Positions 33,799 through 43,576 of a stretch of 64,000 nt of DNA are shown here, in pieces. This stretch comes from an uncultured Lachnospiraceae bacterium (GTDB taxonomy: Bacteria; Bacillota; Clostridia; Lachnospirales; Lachnospiraceae). Within the stretch, counting starts at the first letter, position 1, and each line of letters opens with the position of its first letter. The DNA is taken from NCBI GenBank assembly GCA_934292725.1, contig CAKQXY010000002.1, forward strand, positions 1 through 64,000, given 5' to 3'. The notes under the pieces were generated by a model. That model was not told the DNA's origin, made no database searches, and worked only from the letters and a program-made list of their open reading frames with translations. The translations under genes were made by a program, and so were the position numbers.

Positions 33799-35898
33799 TT
33801 ATTTTACATAATGAACCACATCCAGATTACGCTTCGGTGATTTTGCTTCACCTTCTGGATAACCAAGCGCAATCATTGCCCAAACCTGATGGCGTTCTGG
33901 AATGCCCCACTGCTTTAACTGATTTCGTATTTCTTCATCATCGCACATCGTTAATAGTGCATTGATCCAGACACTTCCAAGACCATACGCATTCGCAGCC
34001 AGCATAATATTTTCTGCCGCACAAGACGAATCCTGAGCACCATTTTTGTTGCGAATATCATTTGAAATCAAAACCAGCGCTGCTGGATTTTCAAAGCCGC
34101 TTACGCGCACTTTATGCTCTGCTGCCCGACTCATAACAAGCTCTTTCCACTGACAAATCTGTTTTTTGTCTGTTAAAACAGTAAATCTCCAGGTCTGCAT
34201 ATTTTTACCGGAAGGTGCATAGATTCCACACTCGATGATCGTGTCTAAAAGTTCCTGCGGTACTGGCCGATCTTCAAAGCGGCGCACGCTATGTCTGCTT
34301 TTGATGCAGCTTATAACAGACTGTGCTAACGTGTTGCCTTCATCGTTTGCTGACGAATCTGATGACTCTTTAGGCGACTTTTCCTCTGCACGACTTTCTT
34401 TTCTTTCCTGCCAAATTGTCTTTAGTGCACGACGATCCAGCTTTTGCATGCGATTTCTTGGAAGTTCTTCCAGAATTACATACGCCTGAGGCAATTTAAA
34501 ACGTTCCAGACGCTCCGATAGAAACTTTGTCATACCTGCTTCATCAAACTGACCCACTTTTGGCACTACAAACAGCACGACAATCTCACCAAGGATCCCC
34601 TTCGGATCTGCCACACCAACGCAGGCGCATTCTTCTGCCTGCTCATAACCCGAAGCTGCATTTTCAACTTCAACTGGTGAAACCTTCTCTCCGCCTGTAT
34701 TAATCATATCATCTGCACGACCAAGCATATAGACAAAACCATCCTCATCGCGATATACTAGATCATTTGTCACAAGCCATCCATCTACTAAAGCGGCAGC
34801 CGTCTCTGGCTCTCTCTTCCAGTAACCAGACATCTCTAAATCACCTTTTAGCTGCATTCTTCCTACTGCCTCTGGACCATATCCTGTCACAGTCATACCA
34901 TCCGTGTTCTGGATTCGTACAGTTACACTCTCAAGCGGTTTTCCTATAGACTGATATTTTTCAGGGTTTTTCGCCAGATTTAAGAATACAGCTCCGCCTG
35001 TCTCAGTAGAACCCCAAGTATTATGAATTTCAGTATTTGGCAAACTTTCCATCAGTTCACGTTTTTTCTGTGGACTTAAGGAGCCGGCACCAAATTCAAT
35101 ATAACGAAGCTTCCCAAGAATTTCTGGCAGCTGTTTTTTCATCTGCAATTCCATTACACCTAACGATGCAGGAACAGCAGCCATAGCTGTACAGCCAAAT
35201 GTATCAATACTTCTTTGCGTATCACGCGCAAAAGTAAAGCCATTCTGCAATACAATTGTAGCTCCCGTGTGAATACATGCTCTAAGCACTCGCATACCAA
35301 ATGAGTGACCTAATGGCAGTGGCAACAGCATCGTATCCTCTTGTTTCAATCCATTTCCATTTGAGGTATTTTCCATGCTCGCTGCAATTGCACGATAGGA
35401 AAGTACAACTCCTTTCGGAACTCCTGTTGTACCACTTGTAAACAGCATCTCAGATGGCTGTTCTGGATCTTCTATTATAGCCAAAGAAACTGTCTTTACA
35501 CAATCTTCTGCAAGTACCTGTTTCGTCAAATTCTTTAATGATACAAACAAAATAGAATCTGTTTTTTGCTTTTCATCACCAATAAATAATTTACACTGTG
35601 TCTGATCACAAATTTGTTCAATTGCTGCTAATCCAAGTGATTTATCAATCGGAACACTAACTGCACCCAAATACTGTACTGCTAAATATGCAATCACATA
35701 ATCTACTCTAGATACAGCTAAAACAGCTATTTTATCGGAACAGCCTACCCCATGCTCCTGTAAAATAGCTGCTTCTGTCTGAACTTTTTCAAATAGTTTT
35801 TTGTAAGTCAGCTGCACTTTTTTATCAAAAACTGCAGGTTTATCCGGCAGCTTCTGTGCATATTTCTCTAAATCTGCAATTATCGTTTTTTTTACCAT
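33799..35898 (-). CDS. Fused adenylate-forming acyl ligase and nitroreductase
   Basis: The 699-residue product joins two complete domains in one frame. Residues about 1-496 are an adenylate-forming (ANL) ligase with the AMP loop LFTSGTTGVPKGVVLS, WGSTETGG, GWLVTNDLVYRDEDGFVYMLGRADDMINTGGEKVSP and the C-terminal catalytic lysine in MQKLDRRAL. These forms are nearer acyl or aryl acid ligases than DltA. A charged, Ser/Glu/Lys-rich linker (about 497-521) leads to a nitroreductase domain (about 522-699) with SRHSVRRFEDRPVP, YAPSGKNMQTWRF and SCAAENIMLAANAYGLGSVWIN, which should bind FMN. It starts 2 bp after a stand-alone carrier protein gene. The likely role is activation of a carboxylic acid, loading on the carrier and oxidation or reduction of the bound acyl group. 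The substrate is unknown. Confidence 0.85.
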   Translation of the reverse strand: MVKKTIIADLEKYAQKLPDKPAVFDKKVQLTYKKLFEKVQTEAAILQEHGVGCSDKIAVLAVSRVDYVIAYLAVQYLGAVSVPIDKSLGLAAIEQICDQTQCKLFIGDEKQKTDSILFVSLKNLTKQVLAEDCVKTVSLAIIEDPEQPSEMLFTSGTTGVPKGVVLSYRAIAASMENTSNGNGLKQEDTMLLPLPLGHSFGMRVLRACIHTGATIVLQNGFTFARDTQRSIDTFGCTAMAAVPASLGVMELQMKKQLPEILGKLRYIEFGAGSLSPQKKRELMESLPNTEIHNTWGSTETGGAVFLNLAKNPEKYQSIGKPLESVTVRIQNTDGMTVTGYGPEAVGRMQLKGDLEMSGYWKREPETAAALVDGWLVTNDLVYRDEDGFVYMLGRADDMINTGGEKVSPVEVENAASGYEQAEECACVGVADPKGILGEIVVLFVVPKVGQFDEAGMTKFLSERLERFKLPQAYVILEELPRNRMQKLDRRALKTIWQERKESRAEEKSPKESSDSSANDEGNTLAQSVISCIKSRHSVRRFEDRPVPQELLDTIIECGIYAPSGKNMQTWRFTVLTDKKQICQWKELVMSRAAEHKVRVSGFENPAALVLISNDIRNKNGAQDSSCAAENIMLAANAYGLGSVWINALLTMCDDEEIRNQLKQWGIPERHQVWAMIALGYPEGEAKSPKRNLDVVHYVK

Positions 35899-35900
35899 AA

Positions 35901-36128
35901 TTATGCCTGCAGTCTTTTTACCATTTCTGCCATTGCAGCAACTGAATTAAAGTTTTCTTCAATAATTTCATCATAAGGAATCTCAATATCAAATTCCATA
36001 GAGAGTGCAGCGATAATTCCTGTCAGTGTTAATGAGTCCAAAATTCCATCATCTACCAGTTCATCAGATCCTGTAAAATCAATCTCCGGATATTCTTCCT
36101 GTAATAATTCTAATACCTTATCGTACAT
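35901..36128 (-). CDS. Stand-alone acyl carrier protein (DltC-like)
   Basis: The 75-residue acidic protein is a complete four-helix carrier domain with the phosphopantetheine site DGILDSLTLTGI (Ser about 32 in DSL). It resembles D-alanyl carrier protein DltC more than fatty-acid ACP, in its length and in the EFDIEIPYDEIIEENFNSV segment after the site. GGAG lies 7 nt before the ATG. It is the first gene of a two-gene operon with the ligase-nitroreductase fusion, which probably loads it. No phosphopantetheinyl transferase is in the window. It is likely to hand an acyl group to one of the membrane acyltransferases nearby (36301-37419 or 40342-41931), as DltC does with DltB. Confidence 0.88.
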   Translation of the reverse strand: MYDKVLELLQEEYPEIDFTGSDELVDDGILDSLTLTGIIAALSMEFDIEIPYDEIIEENFNSVAAMAEMVKRLQA

Positions 36129-36172
36129 GTCTATTCTCCTTCTTTCTCTGCTAGAAATGTGCAGTTTTTCTT

Positions 36173-36201
36173 ATTATACTATAGCTTTTTTTTTTACGCA
36201 A
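36173..36201 (-). promoter_or_regulatory. Promoter of the carrier/ligase operon, shared type
   Basis: On the minus strand TTGCGT (complement of 36196-36201), a 17-bp spacer and TATAAT (complement of 36173-36178). The spacer begins AAA and ends GCTATAG. The same -35, AAA and TATAG-TATAAT occur at 47680-47708 before the polysaccharide operon. Confidence 0.7.
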
Positions 36202-36238
36202 GTAATTATCAACTGTTTTCTATGGTCAAAAGAAAATA

Positions 36239-36267
36239 TTGACAATGGATTGGAGTAAAGATATAAT
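36239..36267 (+). promoter_or_regulatory. Consensus promoter of the acyltransferase-3 gene
   Basis: TTGACA (36239-36244), exactly 17 bp, TATAAT (36262-36267): both hexamers match the vegetative consensus perfectly. The start codon is 33 bp further on. Confidence 0.85.
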
Positions 36268-36300
36268 AGAAATAATGCTAAATTAAAGAAAGGTATCATT

Positions 36301-37419
36301 ATGAAAAAATCTCATATCGTATACATTGACCTGATAGAATCGGTCGCAATTCTCTGTGTAATCTACTGCCATTATTTATCTACTCTTGGCACATCAATAT
36401 TTTCTCATATTACCGAGCAATTATGCGCTGTTGCTGTACCATTATTTTTAATGGCAAATGGTGCTTTGCTATTCACTAGACCCTTTCAATTGAAAAAACA
36501 TCTTAAGAAAACACTTTTTCTTTTCATTTCTGTTTCTGCTTGGAAATTGATTTATCTTGCGGTTACACTTGCTTTTTACCAACTTGATTGGTCTACCGTA
36601 TCTTTTCAAATGTTGTTCCAATATTTGTGTGGTGGCAATTTAACAGACCCTTACATACCTGCTGAACATTTTTGGTATATTTATGTATTAATACGCATCT
36701 ACCTAATTTTTCCGGTACTGAAAGTCTGTTATGATTCTTCAAATCGATCTATATTGGTTTTCTTAATGGCAATATTATTCTTCTTTAGCTTCTTTACAGT
36801 TGATTTTAATGCTCTTGTTGGTCTAATATCCCGCGTGTTTGGAATCGGTTCTTATTCACTTGATACTCTACGAGGAAACCTCCAGCCGCTGAATAATTGT
36901 GAATATTTGTTTTATTTTCTCATTGGACCATTTTTGCATGAAAAGCTCTATGAAAAAAAACTTTCTGCTCGCACGAAAAGAACAATCCTATTCTCTGCGC
37001 TTTTTGGCTGTGGACTATTAATTTTAAAGCGCTATCTTCAAGTCGGTGTTCTCAGTGGAGAATGGGTTACGATCAGCGGAGATTATGAACGCACTGCGAC
37101 ACTTCTTGCTGCAATCGGTTTGTTTGGCCTAGCAATATTTCCAAAATCGATTCCACTTCGTCTTCAACAGTTGCTTTCGTTTATCTCCCAACGCACTATG
37201 AACATCTATGTTGTCCATATGTTTCTGGCTTTCTGGTATTCATATTCTTTTCCTAATCCACCTTCCGGCGCACTTGTTCATTTGTTACGAAGTCTTATTA
37301 TCCTAGTTATTGCTATTGTCATAACCGAACCTTTCACTTACATTCCTGGGCTTCGTATTGTTTTAGGAGTAAAACCAGTTCATCGCATCAATCATAATTT
37401 ACATCGTGACTCCAAATAA
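36301..37419 (+). CDS. Membrane O-acyltransferase, acyltransferase-3 family
   Basis: The 372-residue product is an integral membrane protein with about ten hydrophobic segments and the family-3 pattern IDLIESVAILCVIYCHY near the N-terminus. The histidine in CHY is the conserved catalytic residue. Later segments include AEHFWYIYVLIRIYLIFPVLK and RTMNIYVVHMFLAFWY. Relatives (OafA, WecH, and sugar O-acetyltransferases) move acetyl or other acyl groups across the membrane onto glycans. AAAGG upstream of the ATG and a perfect consensus promoter suggest steady expression. It is divergent from the carrier/ligase operon and convergent with the polysaccharide operon, with a terminator between. It could decorate the surface polysaccharide made by the neighbouring glycosyltransferases; the acyl donor is not known. 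Confidence 0.85.
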   Translation: MKKSHIVYIDLIESVAILCVIYCHYLSTLGTSIFSHITEQLCAVAVPLFLMANGALLFTRPFQLKKHLKKTLFLFISVSAWKLIYLAVTLAFYQLDWSTVSFQMLFQYLCGGNLTDPYIPAEHFWYIYVLIRIYLIFPVLKVCYDSSNRSILVFLMAILFFFSFFTVDFNALVGLISRVFGIGSYSLDTLRGNLQPLNNCEYLFYFLIGPFLHEKLYEKKLSARTKRTILFSALFGCGLLILKRYLQVGVLSGEWVTISGDYERTATLLAAIGLFGLAIFPKSIPLRLQQLLSFISQRTMNIYVVHMFLAFWYSYSFPNPPSGALVHLLRSLIILVIAIVITEPFTYIPGLRIVLGVKPVHRINHNLHRDSK

Positions 37420-37431
37420 ACCTGCCCATGC

Positions 37432-37477
37432 AAAAACAGATGCTATTTTCAAACTCTTGTAAATAGCATCTGTTTTT
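37432..37477. terminator. Bidirectional terminator between acyltransferase and polysaccharide operon
   Basis: AAAAACAGATGCTATTT (37432-37448) and its perfect complement (37461-37477) form a 17-bp stem with a 12-nt loop. T-runs occur at the 3' side in both directions, so it can end both convergent transcripts. Confidence 0.88.
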
Positions 37478-37488
37478 ATTGAAATTTT

Positions 37489-39345
37489 TTAAAGAGTATC
37501 CTCCGGCGGTATCGTACTTTCATTGTTCTTCTTTGACCTGAACAATAAGGCAAGAATAACTGGCATTGAGAAAATAACTGGTGCATAATATCGATAATAC
37601 ATTAAAGGGCTCAACAACACAGTCAGTGTTAATCCGATTGCCAACAGCACAATTAAATATTGTTCTTTCCACTTCTTATAGAGTCCATATCCTGCAATAT
37701 ATATAACAATCCAAAAATAAGTTCCCATTCTACATGCTGTAGATAAGAAAGGAATATTTACAAAATCAGTTTGAAGACTACCACCATATCCAGATGTGTC
37801 CTCTCCATATCCAAATAATTTTCTAAGAACTCTCTCATATGCTGGAAAAAGGCTTTCTCGCTTTATCTCTAATGCATTTTCTCCCCAAATCTGTTTTGCA
37901 TCAATACAAATATAATTGATATATGGATGCCATATCAATGCATCTGGATATTCTTTATCCGCATACCATAATCCATATGTTTGCATCAATGCTCCATAAA
38001 TATAAGATTTCGGTGCTGCAATCCCAACTTGAAAATATAATTTTACAAAGTCGACTGGGCTTTCATTAAGCTTTTCCACATTAAAATTATTCTTTATCGG
38101 ATCAGAATTCTTTAATGCATATTTATACATATTTTCTTCGCTCACATATTGTTCCATCTGTTCTTTCAAAGAATCAGAAAGACTATCATCATAGTTATAT
38201 GCAGCAGCCATTTGTTCAAGCGGTATACTAAGCATTTCTCGAATCGCAGTTCCTTTTTGCACATGCAACAGATTGTAAACAGGTCCTTGATACAGAAACA
38301 CAATGATCGTTACCATAGCAATTGAGCCAAAGAAAAACTTTGTGCTGTGCTTCAAAAAAAAGACTGCCAATACCGCCATAACAAAAATTGCATAGAGTCC
38401 ATTGTTTCGAATGATACACATCAGAGACATCCAAAATAAGAATCGAGCAATATTTCTTTTCTCTTTCCAATATTCATCTGGCTTCTCAAATATGTGAAAT
38501 AGTTCGATACAACACATCGCAAAACAAGCTGAAAACAGTGCATCTTGAGCAGCAGAGACTGCCATAATCATATGAGTCGGAACAAAGGCAAAAAAGATAG
38601 CACCAACAATAACTGCTTTTTTTCCCAATCTTTCGTTTAAAAACAAAAGAATCTTCCACACTACAAATAAAACAAAGGTCATTTGAAGGAAACTATAAAT
38701 TCCAAATCCAATTTCTGGGCTGTTGAAATAGCGACCCCCCAGTGATGTAAAGAAATAAAATAGGCCACTTATTAAAACAGACCATTGGGAAGACACAGGA
38801 GCATCCGTTTGACTCCACATTTCATACCAAGTTGGCGCATCAATACCATATACTCCCGGAAACAGGGCAAGCCATCCCATAAACCATATGACAGCGACAA
38901 GAAAAAAGCAAATATACAGCTTTTTCTTCTCCATCTGTAAACTAGTTACATACTTTTCGGATCCGTTTTCTATCCAATCTGTCAAAAACGCTATCAGCGG
39001 ATACCAAAATGTTGTAAGTAAAATAGACTTAACGATTATGTGAAATGTTCCTCCCAATCGATTTTGGTCTAAGTATATTCCTAATATAAAGGAAGAAGAA
39101 AAGAGGAGCGAAAATACAATTGTAAAGATGTAGAAAGGAACTGTATGCTTACGCATATATCGTTTTTTATACAAAACATACCAAATAACGCAAATCGGAA
39201 TGAAAAACAACTCTCCCTGAAGCAACTTGTTCTGCCCGGCAGAACCCAATGTAACTGCTAATCCCAAAGTTGCCATACATGCGCTAACGAAAGAAAGTAT
39301 TTTTACCGTTAACTTTTTCCCATCTATTAACCTTATACTTTTCAT
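37489..39345 (-). CDS. Multi-pass membrane protein, DUF6020/GT-C-like glycosyltransferase
   Basis: The 618-residue protein has about thirteen membrane helices. An extracytoplasmic loop after the fourth or fifth helix carries LFPGVYGIDAPTWYEMW, whose acidic residue is in the place where GT-C glycosyltransferases keep their catalytic aspartate. Other segments are FVPTHMIMAVSAAQDALFSA and CIIRNNGLYAIF. This pattern matches DUF6020 membrane proteins of Clostridia and Actinobacteria, as recalled. It overlaps the upstream GtrB-like gene by 4 bp (ATGA), so the two probably form a pair: GtrB-like makes a polyprenol-phosphate sugar, and this protein transfers the sugar to a glycan on the outer face. 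Function is inferred from fold and gene pairing. It is the last gene of the operon. Confidence 0.65.
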   Translation of the reverse strand: MKSIRLIDGKKLTVKILSFVSACMATLGLAVTLGSAGQNKLLQGELFFIPICVIWYVLYKKRYMRKHTVPFYIFTIVFSLLFSSSFILGIYLDQNRLGGTFHIIVKSILLTTFWYPLIAFLTDWIENGSEKYVTSLQMEKKKLYICFFLVAVIWFMGWLALFPGVYGIDAPTWYEMWSQTDAPVSSQWSVLISGLFYFFTSLGGRYFNSPEIGFGIYSFLQMTFVLFVVWKILLFLNERLGKKAVIVGAIFFAFVPTHMIMAVSAAQDALFSACFAMCCIELFHIFEKPDEYWKEKRNIARFLFWMSLMCIIRNNGLYAIFVMAVLAVFFLKHSTKFFFGSIAMVTIIVFLYQGPVYNLLHVQKGTAIREMLSIPLEQMAAAYNYDDSLSDSLKEQMEQYVSEENMYKYALKNSDPIKNNFNVEKLNESPVDFVKLYFQVGIAAPKSYIYGALMQTYGLWYADKEYPDALIWHPYINYICIDAKQIWGENALEIKRESLFPAYERVLRKLFGYGEDTSGYGGSLQTDFVNIPFLSTACRMGTYFWIVIYIAGYGLYKKWKEQYLIVLLAIGLTLTVLLSPLMYYRYYAPVIFSMPVILALLFRSKKNNESTIPPEDTL

Positions 39346-40283
39346 TTATTTTTTCCATTCTTCTTATAAAGTTCTATCAAATTAAGATTGAACTCAAACT
39401 GCTGCCTACTCTTTTCCGCAATCGTACTCAAAATCATTCCTGAGAAGAATGAAACAATTGCTGCTAAGGCTACAAAACCGCTTACAATCAATGTCGGTAA
39501 GTTCGGTACCAACCCTGTATTGATAAACTTTACTAAAATCGGCACAAACATACAGGCTGCAATCACCAAAAGCAGAGCCGCAAGACCACAAAAAAACTGT
39601 AATGGTTTATAGTTCTTATATAATCTTCCAATTGTTTTTAACACCTTTAATCCATCTGAATAGGTATTTAATTTTGATTCACTACCCTCTGGTCGATCTC
39701 TGTAGTCAATGATTACATTTTCGATTAACATATTCTTATCAACCGCATGTATACTCATTTCTGTTTCAATTTCAAAGCCTTTTGAAAGAACTGGGAAAGT
39801 TTTTGCAAAGGCATAACTAAATGCTCTGTATCCAGTCATAATGTCTCTTATATTACTTTTAAACAATCGATTGATACTAGCTCTCACAAGACTATTTCCA
39901 AAATTATGAAATGGTCGTTTGTTTTGTTCGAAATATGTAGATGACAGTCGATCTCCCACAACCATGTCTACCTGCTTTTCAATTACCAAATTAACCATTT
40001 TTCTTCCATATTCCGCAGGATAGGTATCGTCTCCGTCAATCATCAGATAGCATTCTGCATCGATCTCACGAAACATACTTCTGATGACATTTCCCTTTCC
40101 CTGACGATATTCATGTCGCACTACTGCCCCTGCGTTCTTCGCAATCTCAGCTGTTTTATCACTGGAGTTGTTATCATAAACATATATTACTGCTTCTGGT
40201 AATTCTTTTTTCCAGTCCGTAACAACTTTTTGAATTGTCTTTTCCTCGTTATAACAAGGAATTAAAACTGCTATCTTGTCCAT
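39342..40283 (-). CDS. GtrB/DPM1-like polyprenol-phosphate glycosyltransferase (GT2)
   Basis: The ATG at 40281-40283 with GGAG 7 nt upstream gives 313 residues; the ATG 11 codons earlier has no ribosome site. The GT-A domain (about 1-215) has AVLIPCYNEEKTI, YDNNSSDKTAE and the DxD-like metal site IDGDDTYPAEY. Two C-terminal membrane helices (about 225-255 and 265-290) follow, as in GtrB and ArnC-type enzymes. The segment MTGYRAFSYAFAKTFPVLSKG resembles GtrB-type proteins. These enzymes load a sugar from a nucleotide donor on polyprenol phosphate at the inner face of the membrane. The product would feed the overlapping GT-C-like gene. The sugar is not predictable. Confidence 0.82.
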   Translation of the reverse strand: MDKIAVLIPCYNEEKTIQKVVTDWKKELPEAVIYVYDNNSSDKTAEIAKNAGAVVRHEYRQGKGNVIRSMFREIDAECYLMIDGDDTYPAEYGRKMVNLVIEKQVDMVVGDRLSSTYFEQNKRPFHNFGNSLVRASINRLFKSNIRDIMTGYRAFSYAFAKTFPVLSKGFEIETEMSIHAVDKNMLIENVIIDYRDRPEGSESKLNTYSDGLKVLKTIGRLYKNYKPLQFFCGLAALLLVIAACMFVPILVKFINTGLVPNLPTLIVSGFVALAAIVSFFSGMILSTIAEKSRQQFEFNLNLIELYKKNGKNK

Positions 40284-40341
40284 ATCCTCTCTCCAATCTT
40301 TCTTTGTATTTTTCATGTACGATTTCGTTCAAACCATACAC

Positions 40342-41931
40342 TTAATAACCTGCATAGATAAATTCATTTCCGTGATAATTTGCACCATACATACCCAGCA
40401 CTAATACTGCAAAAATAGCAAGAATATAGATGACCCATCTCACTACAATATGCTGCTTTGCAATGGTCTCGCGAATTTTTATATTCTTTGCATGTAAATG
40501 ACTCACGAAACCCAATACTCCAATTGACAATAAAAGCAGCCATACATTTGGTGCATTTAATCCAAATCCAAACAATGTTCCATCAAAGAAAATCCACGGA
40601 TTCCATTGCGCGAATACATTTTTAATGACCAAACCCGTATTCTCAAGTGATCCTGGTACTGTTAAAAGGCGCCCTCCGCAAAAAATTATAAATGTACGGA
40701 ATCGGCAAAAATACTTCCAGCCGATTGTTTCTGTGTCAATTCGGAGAAAAGAAGTTACTTTTTTTAACTCTGGCTGAAAAACAGATGACAAAATAATAAT
40801 CAAGCCATAGTAACATCCCCATACAACATAATTCATTCCAGTACCGTGCCAAATTCCAGTTAGAAGCCAAACCACAATCAACGGAATAATTGATGTCACC
40901 GTCTTTCCTGCCCGTGTTCCAAACTTGTTTTTAAAGAATCGGCTTATTTTGATATTCAAGCTGGATGTAGACATTGGGAAAAAAACATAATCTTTAAACC
41001 ATGCCCCCAGCGTGATGTGCCATCTTCTCCAAAATTCTGCAGTGCTTTGAGAAGAAAATGGAAGGTCAAAATTTTTATCAAGTGTGATGCCAAACAACTC
41101 AGCAACACCCTCTACAATATCCATACATCCTGAGAAATCTGCATACAGCTGTACTGCACTTCCTGCAAGCGCTACAACAAAAACAAGTCCACGATAATAT
41201 CCGATATGTCCAAAAATTTGATTTACAAATACAGACATACGGTCTGCTATTACCATTTTCTTAAAATATCCCCAAAGCATAAGCTGAAGTGCCATACAAA
41301 AGCGCTGATATTCAAAGCCTTTTAACTGTTTTAACTGCTCAATCACCTTTGGATAACGGGCAATTGGTCCTTGAACCATCTGTGGGAAAAAGCTCATACT
41401 TACAAAAAAGTCAATATAATTTTTTTCATACTTTTTCTTTCTCCAATAAATATCAAGCAAATATCCCACTGATGAAAATGTATAATAGGAAATACCTAGT
41501 GGCACAATCACCTTCACCGAATTAATCTGACTGCCCTGTGCAAGATCACACACTTGATTGATAAAGTCAATCAACATATTGGTATACTTACAATAGATCA
41601 ATACACCGAGAATCACCATAACACTAGCGATAAGAGGTTTTTTGCATATTTTCTTATACTTTGTCTGAAGAAGTGATTTTTCCTTTCCTTTTATCTCCTC
41701 TGTTCGAATTTTTTCCTGCATTTTTTCATATTGCTTTCCCATAAAAATAGAACAACAATATACTATCAGCGATGTTACGACAAGAAAAATTAGTTTTTCC
41801 CATCCTACATATAAATAGAATAGAAGATTTGCCCCTAGCAACACCCATCTTCTACATACACCTGGAAGAATATAATAAACAATTAATACTGCTCCCAAAA
41901 AAAACAAAAATTCAAATGAATGAAAAGCCAT
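40342..41931 (-). CDS. MBOAT family O-acyltransferase (DltB/AlgI-like)
   Basis: Taking the ATG at 41929-41931 gives 529 residues; a GTG three codons earlier is also possible. The protein has eleven or more membrane helices and the MBOAT marks PQMVQGPIARYPKVIEQL and TGIWHGTGMNYVVWG, in which the histidine is the invariant catalytic residue. A segment STAEFWRRWHITLGAWFKDYVFFP is typical of the AlgI/PatA/DltB branch. Such proteins take an acyl group from a cytosolic donor (acetyl-CoA or a carrier protein) and move it through the membrane to a partner that acylates a polymer outside. The partner here is the SGNH protein encoded 43 bp upstream. A carrier-protein donor is suggested by the ACP encoded at 35901-36128. 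Confidence 0.9.
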   Translation of the reverse strand: MAFHSFEFLFFLGAVLIVYYILPGVCRRWVLLGANLLFYLYVGWEKLIFLVVTSLIVYCCSIFMGKQYEKMQEKIRTEEIKGKEKSLLQTKYKKICKKPLIASVMVILGVLIYCKYTNMLIDFINQVCDLAQGSQINSVKVIVPLGISYYTFSSVGYLLDIYWRKKKYEKNYIDFFVSMSFFPQMVQGPIARYPKVIEQLKQLKGFEYQRFCMALQLMLWGYFKKMVIADRMSVFVNQIFGHIGYYRGLVFVVALAGSAVQLYADFSGCMDIVEGVAELFGITLDKNFDLPFSSQSTAEFWRRWHITLGAWFKDYVFFPMSTSSLNIKISRFFKNKFGTRAGKTVTSIIPLIVVWLLTGIWHGTGMNYVVWGCYYGLIIILSSVFQPELKKVTSFLRIDTETIGWKYFCRFRTFIIFCGGRLLTVPGSLENTGLVIKNVFAQWNPWIFFDGTLFGFGLNAPNVWLLLLSIGVLGFVSHLHAKNIKIRETIAKQHIVVRWVIYILAIFAVLVLGMYGANYHGNEFIYAGY

Positions 41932-41973
41932 TTTTTCCACTTTCTTTCGTATTATTCAAAACTACCTATCTTT

Positions 41974-43506
41974 TTATTCACCTTCTATTGTCCATGTATC
42001 AAATACACTACTACAGATGACTTCATTCTTTTTCTTGTCATAGACAACTACATTCATCCCTCGCAGATTTTTTGAATATTCTTGGCCATTAATTACGATA
42101 CTTGATTGGTTGCCAGCATTATAACCTTTGCTGATCATTTCAATTTCAAGATTTTCGTAAGGATGATATTCACAGATCTGTTCTTTCTGTCCAAAGTTTT
42201 GAATCACAGTCTCCCCATTATCGACGATCGCAACCATACTTCCACGATAATTTTGTGCAAAGTCAATATTGATTCCTAAGCTTTGTAACTCTTCCAATTC
42301 CTGATCCGTAAGACCCTGCGTTGCCTCATCCTTAATGCTAAAGCAGATGACGTAATCTGGTTGTTTTGCAAGTTCAATAAAATCGGCAAGGTTGTTTGCT
42401 AATTCCAACATATAAGTAGATCGATAGTCTTCATACTTTTTATAATCTGCATCCCATGCTGCCTCAATTTTCTCAGATTTTTCATCAAACTCATAATTTT
42501 CAGTCAAATAGCTTCCCAGATAATCTGAAGCAGCTTCAGCTCCCAAATAGTTTAAATGATTGTCATCAAAATAGCAAGTTTCCAAGTCAAAATTCATTTT
42601 TTTAAGAATTTTTTTCTGTGTCATATTCAAAAAAGGAACCTGATTCTCATCTACCCAATCTCCTACTATTTCTGAATAAGTAGTGTTCCACCACTCGCTT
42701 GGAAGTTTTGTAACCAAAATTTCAATGTTTTTTTCATCACAAAGTTCTTTTATTTTTTTCATATAAGACTTTGTTCTTTTATCCATTTCAAAAATTGTTG
42801 GTGTATGGTCTAATTCATGATCCATTCCTGAATACGGACTGCAGAAAGTTGTTAGCAAATATCCTTTCTGATATTTATGTGAAAGCTCTGTATTTGTAAA
42901 ATCAAATTTCGTTAAACTATCCCATCTGTCATGATAGGCGAAAAATTCAAATGATATATTGAGCATCTCATCAATTGATTTTTCTTCTAATTCTAAACAG
43001 TCATATAATGCTTGCAGCTTCAGTGGAGAAAATCGAAATTGACCAAGAATTCTTCTGTTTCCCACAAGATTATTCTCTCCTCCGCGTATCAGCGCGGCAT
43101 CCACCACAACAACCTTTGGATTCTGGTATTTTAATATTTCCTCCAACATATAATAAGCTAACCATGCCCTACAACTTGATGCATTAAAATTCCCACTGGT
43201 AATTCCATATTTTTCCCAAATCTCAAGTGGCGTAATTCCCATATGAAACTGGCTCGTTCCTAGATAAACAACATCTAATGAATTTTTTGGAATATCATAC
43301 AAATAATCAAAACTATAATAATTGCTTGCCTCATAAGAATAATGTTTATAGGCAAGCACTTCTCCCAAATTTCCTGCAGCAATCGCAATCATCAATACGA
43401 ATACCACTACCTTTAACAATCTCCCACAATGCTTTTTCACATTCGATTTTTTCTTGCACTCATCCCCTTGCCTTTTATCATCTTCCTGTATTTTTATATT
43501 TTGCAT
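41974..43506 (-). CDS. Membrane-anchored SGNH-like acyl transfer protein (DltD/AlgJ-like)
   Basis: The ATG at 43504-43506 follows GGAG by 7 nt and gives 510 residues. After a basic cytoplasmic tail of about 30 residues there is one membrane anchor (about 31-52), then an extracellular domain. It has YLGTSQFHMG (candidate nucleophile Ser about 85) and a later DDNHLNYLGAEAASDYL, which supplies the Asp-His pair of an SGNH fold. The rest (about 340-510) includes an NFGQKEQICEYHPYE region without a known domain. Single-pass SGNH proteins of this layout (DltD, AlgJ, PatB relatives) complete O-acylation of extracellular polymers together with an MBOAT. The MBOAT gene lies directly downstream. The polymer and acyl group are unknown. 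Confidence 0.8.
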   Translation of the reverse strand: MQNIKIQEDDKRQGDECKKKSNVKKHCGRLLKVVVFVLMIAIAAGNLGEVLAYKHYSYEASNYYSFDYLYDIPKNSLDVVYLGTSQFHMGITPLEIWEKYGITSGNFNASSCRAWLAYYMLEEILKYQNPKVVVVDAALIRGGENNLVGNRRILGQFRFSPLKLQALYDCLELEEKSIDEMLNISFEFFAYHDRWDSLTKFDFTNTELSHKYQKGYLLTTFCSPYSGMDHELDHTPTIFEMDKRTKSYMKKIKELCDEKNIEILVTKLPSEWWNTTYSEIVGDWVDENQVPFLNMTQKKILKKMNFDLETCYFDDNHLNYLGAEAASDYLGSYLTENYEFDEKSEKIEAAWDADYKKYEDYRSTYMLELANNLADFIELAKQPDYVICFSIKDEATQGLTDQELEELQSLGINIDFAQNYRGSMVAIVDNGETVIQNFGQKEQICEYHPYENLEIEMISKGYNAGNQSSIVINGQEYSKNLRGMNVVVYDKKKNEVICSSVFDTWTIEGE

Positions 43507-43576
43507 AAGCAAACTCCATTTGTCTATATTTTCAGTATTTTGTATGTGAATTTATACACTATTTACCGAAATATTT

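Noticed and set aside
33799..35898. Ligase-nitroreductase fusion as an assembly or frameshift artefact
   Set aside because: One uninterrupted frame crosses the junction through a natural charged linker, and both domains are complete.
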